Shown here piece after piece: positions 61,088 to 64,000 of a DNA stretch of 64,000 nucleotides. The DNA comes from Ignavibacteria bacterium UBA2333. Its GTDB lineage: Bacteria > Bacteroidota > Ignavibacteria > Kapaibacteriales > Kapaibacteriaceae. The first letter of the stretch is position 1. Each line of letters begins with the position of its first letter. Both the position numbers and the translations under genes were made by a program. The DNA is taken from NCBI GenBank assembly GCA_002344895.1, contig DDUR01000101.1, forward strand, positions 124,001 through 188,000, read 5' to 3'. Below the pieces are notes generated by a model that had not been told where the DNA came from, made no database searches, and worked only from the letters and a program-made list of their open reading frames with translations.

Positions 61088-64000
61088 ATGAACATTCGCG
61101 CGACAATCTTGACCATGGTGATGACTGTGGCCATATCCACGGTACATGCAGCTTCGGGAACGAACGATGATGGCGCTGATCGCATTCGCAAACGATTTGA
61201 GGATGCTACATCACGTCGTATTGACGCTCACGGAACGATCCGCCATGGCGCTCGTGCTGAAGCCATTTCACGACTGAAAAAACAACAGAAGTACATTGAA
61301 ACGCCGCTGGCCGAGCAACCACAATGGACGTCGTTAGGTCCACGGAGTACCGGTGGACGTGTAAAGTCAATTCTGATTCATCCAACGGATCCAAACATAC
61401 TCTACATCGGCGCAGCCGCTGGTGGTGTTTGGAAATCCACGAATGCAGGTGGCACCTGGATTCCCATCATGGATGATGCAAACGGTATTGCAACGGGATC
61501 TCTGTGTTTTCATCCGGAAAATCCTGACATCATCTATGTGGGTACCGGTGAGCAGGTACAGAATGCCAATACATATCTCGGCGCAGGGCTTCTCCGCTCT
61601 ACCGACGCAGGTGTGACATGGTCGACAGTTGGCCTTACGGATGTTGGATCGTTTTCACGCGTCTACGTCCATCCCGCAAACCCCTCCATCATCATGGTAT
61701 CCTGCATGAATACGAATGGTGGGGTGTATCGTAGTGAGGACGGCGGATCGACGTGGTCACGAAAACTTTCAGGTCAAGTCTACGATATGTCGATAAATCC
61801 CTCCAATCCAAATGAATGGTTTGTTTCCCTTCCGGATTCAGGGATCTATTACACACAAGATGCCGGGGCTACGTGGCAACAGCGAATCAATGGCATATCG
61901 GGCTCTATTGGCCGGATATCGATACAGCAGAGTTCGATGAATGAAGATGTTCTGTTTGCCCTCATCGAACTCGATAATCTCGCCCATATCTATCGAAGTA
62001 ACAACAAAGGACAGGTTTGGACACGACAATATGTTGATGGTCAGGGATGTTTTTTCTCTGGCTCATGTAGTCCCTCAGGCAGTCAGGGTTTTTATGATAA
62101 CTACATTTACATATCGCCCCATAACGATCAGGTTGTGTTTGCAGGAGGAATAGACATTTGGCGCACAACGAATGGAGGATCTACGTGGCAGAATATGACG
62201 CAGGGATACGGTGATGGTAACGGAGCTAATGCGCCGCACGTAGACCAACACTGTCTTGCAATTCACCCGGAGAATGCAAACATCGTCTATGCCGGGAATG
62301 ACGGAGGAATGCTTCGCAGTACAAACGGAGGTGTGTCGTGGTCTGTCATCAACGACAATCTCTCAATTACGCAGTTCTATTCGTTTGATCTTGATCCGAC
62401 GGACCGACGCAGAAACTTTGGTGGTACACAGGATAATGGAACCCTCGGTACCTTCGGCCAAACAGAGTGGGATACCATGGCTGGTGGTGACGGTATGATC
62501 ACGATTGTGGACTACGGAAATCCTAACCGTTTTTATGGTAACTATCCGAACGGTGTAATCTATCGATATCAGATTAATCCCCGTCAGCAGAGAATCGTCA
62601 TGGATGGTGTTGATGACTCCGAACCTGCAGGCTGGGTTGCACCACTCAAAATGAGCCCACATGATCCTGCCACGCTGTATCATGGACGTCGGCGAATGTA
62701 TCTCACTAATCTCTCTGGTGACGTCTGGTATCCAATCTCAGATCCTATGCCAAACGGATTACTCGTTACTGCAATTGAGGTCTCACCGGCTGACCCAACC
62801 GTCGTGTGGGCAGGCTCGAATGGTGGCGACCTCCTTGTGACAGATACCGAGGGAGAAGAGTGGACGTTACTCGACCGATCACAACTTGCTAATCGGTACA
62901 TCTCCGACATTGCCGCTTCGTATAGTAATCCGCGAACAGCATGGATTGCGTATTCATCATATTCAACGAAAAACGTCTGGAAAACAACGGATCTCGGTGA
63001 AACATGGACGTCACTCTGGGATGGTATGCCGGACGTTCCCGTTTCAAGTATTGAAGTCCATCCCGACGATGAGAACATCATCTTTATCGGAACGGATATT
63101 GGTGTGTTTGCCACGTTTGACGGAGGCAAATCGTGGGTAGAGTACGGAAAGGGACTTCCTCGATCGCCTGTTCTCGATATTAAACTATCGACAACATTTG
63201 GTGTTGTACGTGTAGGTACACACGGACGTGGCATCTGGGAAGCACCACTGGTAACATCTGCCCCTTCTGCCCCTTCCATAACTGCTCCAACGGGTGGTGA
63301 CGTCTTTCGAGGCACGCTTACAACAACTCTTGCATGGAGTGGTTTTTCAGGTCGTGTCCGGATTGAATTCTCACCGAACAACGGCGAACAGTGGATACCC
63401 GTGGCCTCGTCAATATCAGCATCGGCGTATCGTTGGAAGGTTCCGAACATGCCAACCATTCTTGGACGTATACGCGTAACATCAGAAGCAGATGATCAGG
63501 TCTTCGCTGTGAGCAGATCGTTTAGCATCGTTCCGATTGAACGCGGAAACGTCATCACGCAGACGGCGGTGCCATGGGTACCGTACGGCCTGGCTCATGA
63601 CGGGCGTGATGGATTGTGGACTACAAGTTTTTACGAGCCCAAACTCTATAAACTCAATGCTACCACGCTAACACTGATAAAATCCATTAACATTCGCGGT
63701 AACGTTGGAGATTCACTCTTTACCGACATGACGATGGACCGCAGTACGGGGGAAATCTATCTCCATCGACTCAACGGTTCAGATGGTGCCGGAGCTGTTG
63801 TTATCGTACTTGATACAAACGGCAACGTTCTTCGTCAGTTTGCCTCGCAGGCTCGGAACTATGCTACGGGCCTAGAACTTGTGAATGGTAATCTCATTGC
63901 TGCAGAACGTGACGGGCTGAGACGCCTCTATACAATGTCGAAAAGCGACGGGTCCCTCATCTCTCAAGTGTTTAATCCATACCAGAAGAACTACGGACCA
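61088..64000 (+). CDS. Secreted BNR/Asp-box propeller protein (3' end beyond window)
   Basis: The frame is open from ATG 61088 to the window edge (971 residues, no stop). Signal peptide MNIRATILTMVMTVAISTVHA. A charged segment (about 25-75) precedes WTSLGPRSTGGRVKSILIHP and IGAAAGGVWKSTNAGGTW, the start of a propeller with many Asp-boxes (STDAGVTW, SEDGGSTW, TQDAGATW, TTNGGSTW, STNGGVSW, TTDLGETW). After about 720 come a fibronectin/Ig-like module (APTGGDVFRGTLTTTLAWSG) and a second, YVTN-like region (about 840 on). A T9SS tail is expected beyond the window. It shares the propeller opening with the protein at 6.3-9.4 kb. Confidence 0.85.
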   Translation, partial: MNIRATILTMVMTVAISTVHAASGTNDDGADRIRKRFEDATSRRIDAHGTIRHGARAEAISRLKKQQKYIETPLAEQPQWTSLGPRSTGGRVKSILIHPTDPNILYIGAAAGGVWKSTNAGGTWIPIMDDANGIATGSLCFHPENPDIIYVGTGEQVQNANTYLGAGLLRSTDAGVTWSTVGLTDVGSFSRVYVHPANPSIIMVSCMNTNGGVYRSEDGGSTWSRKLSGQVYDMSINPSNPNEWFVSLPDSGIYYTQDAGATWQQRINGISGSIGRISIQQSSMNEDVLFALIELDNLAHIYRSNNKGQVWTRQYVDGQGCFFSGSCSPSGSQGFYDNYIYISPHNDQVVFAGGIDIWRTTNGGSTWQNMTQGYGDGNGANAPHVDQHCLAIHPENANIVYAGNDGGMLRSTNGGVSWSVINDNLSITQFYSFDLDPTDRRRNFGGTQDNGTLGTFGQTEWDTMAGGDGMITIVDYGNPNRFYGNYPNGVIYRYQINPRQQRIVMDGVDDSEPAGWVAPLKMSPHDPATLYHGRRRMYLTNLSGDVWYPISDPMPNGLLVTAIEVSPADPTVVWAGSNGGDLLVTDTEGEEWTLLDRSQLANRYISDIAASYSNPRTAWIAYSSYSTKNVWKTTDLGETWTSLWDGMPDVPVSSIEVHPDDENIIFIGTDIGVFATFDGGKSWVEYGKGLPRSPVLDIKLSTTFGVVRVGTHGRGIWEAPLVTSAPSAPSITAPTGGDVFRGTLTTTLAWSGFSGRVRIEFSPNNGEQWIPVASSISASAYRWKVPNMPTILGRIRVTSEADDQVFAVSRSFSIVPIERGNVITQTAVPWVPYGLAHDGRDGLWTTSFYEPKLYKLNATTLTLIKSINIRGNVGDSLFTDMTMDRSTGEIYLHRLNGSDGAGAVVIVLDTNGNVLRQFASQARNYATGLELVNGNLIAAERDGLRRLYTMSKSDGSLISQVFNPYQKNYGP
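63260..63273 (-). repeat. 9-bp GGGGC repeat pair
   Basis: GCCCC at 63260-63264 and 63269-63273, period 9, encoding SAPSAPS at the joint between propeller and Ig-like module. Confidence 0.6.

Noticed and set aside
62680..63459. 259-codon open frame on the minus strand
   Set aside because: It is the shadow of the BNR gene on the plus strand; the protein shows no family features.
1..64000. tRNA, rRNA, insertion sequences, prophage or CRISPR
   Set aside because: Reading both strands showed no cloverleaf with a GGTTCRANYCC arm, no transposase-like protein, no integrase and no regular spacer array; short RNAs could still be missed by eye.

Overview
The window is a gene-dense stretch (about 50% G+C by eye, no gap longer than about 245 bp) of a bacterial chromosome from the Bacteroidota/Chlorobiota/Kapabacteria (FCB) group. 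The evidence is type IX secretion (T9SS) sorting domains, Omp28-like, choice-of-anchor and IgGFc-binding-like secreted proteins, DUF2851, DUF3467, DUF6438 and DUF4389 families, type 2 IPP isomerase, the epimerase-type threonine dehydrogenase, and promoter-like TAnnTTTG boxes. A Kapabacteria-like lineage is my best guess, but it is inference. I saw no tRNA, rRNA, CRISPR array, insertion sequence, prophage or integrase.

Layout. 1-6.2 kb (minus): TPR protein, DUF3467, then rpmH-rnpA-yidD-yidC and a partial Omp28-like secreted protein. dnaA is not upstream of rpmH. 6.3-10.1 kb (minus): an Asp-box/BNR propeller protein and a LolA-like protein. 10.2-15.4 kb: an alpha/beta hydrolase that has lost its nucleophile serine, RlpA, a DUF2279 protein and an OmpA/TSP3 protein. 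15.4-22.1 kb (minus): a tightly overlapping operon tdh - yyaL-like - O-antigen ligase - folD - rluA, then adk. 22.2-27.2 kb: DUF2851, pyrF, a secreted zinc metalloprotease and a small membrane protein. 28.1-32.8 kb (plus): a translationally coupled run MauE/DoxX - homocysteine methyltransferase/MTHFR fusion - RDD - tryptophan 2,3-dioxygenase - ComF. 32.8-43.2 kb: S8 protease (minus), then secreted Xaa-Pro peptidase, phosphohexose mutase, a 1002-residue protein resembling a catalytically dead type IIG restriction-modification enzyme, dprA, fni and a polyprenyl synthase. 43.3-57.3 kb: a 1427-residue secreted protein, murD, an ABC exporter with a LolA-like protein, xth-pyrE and a 1493-residue T9SS substrate. 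57.4-64 kb: DUF6438 lipoprotein, menA-ubiE-carotenoid-type oxidoreductase (menaquinone/isoprenoid lipid), and a second, partial BNR protein.

Most genes are housekeeping (envelope synthesis, one-carbon metabolism, pyrimidines, isoprenoids/menaquinone, protein secretion) and many are coupled by ATGA overlaps. The strongest candidates for something undescribed are: (1) the pseudo restriction-modification protein one base downstream of the mutase and followed by dprA; (2) a family of at least 17 short tandem arrays of a 9-bp unit (AAGGGGC plus two bases), found between and inside genes; (3) a homocysteine methyltransferase domain lacking all three zinc cysteines; (4) four biosynthetic genes with TATTTTTG 3-5 bases before the ATG, suggesting leaderless mRNAs. 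Start sites were chosen from signal peptides, family alignment from memory and ribosome-binding sites, and several differ from the longest open frame.
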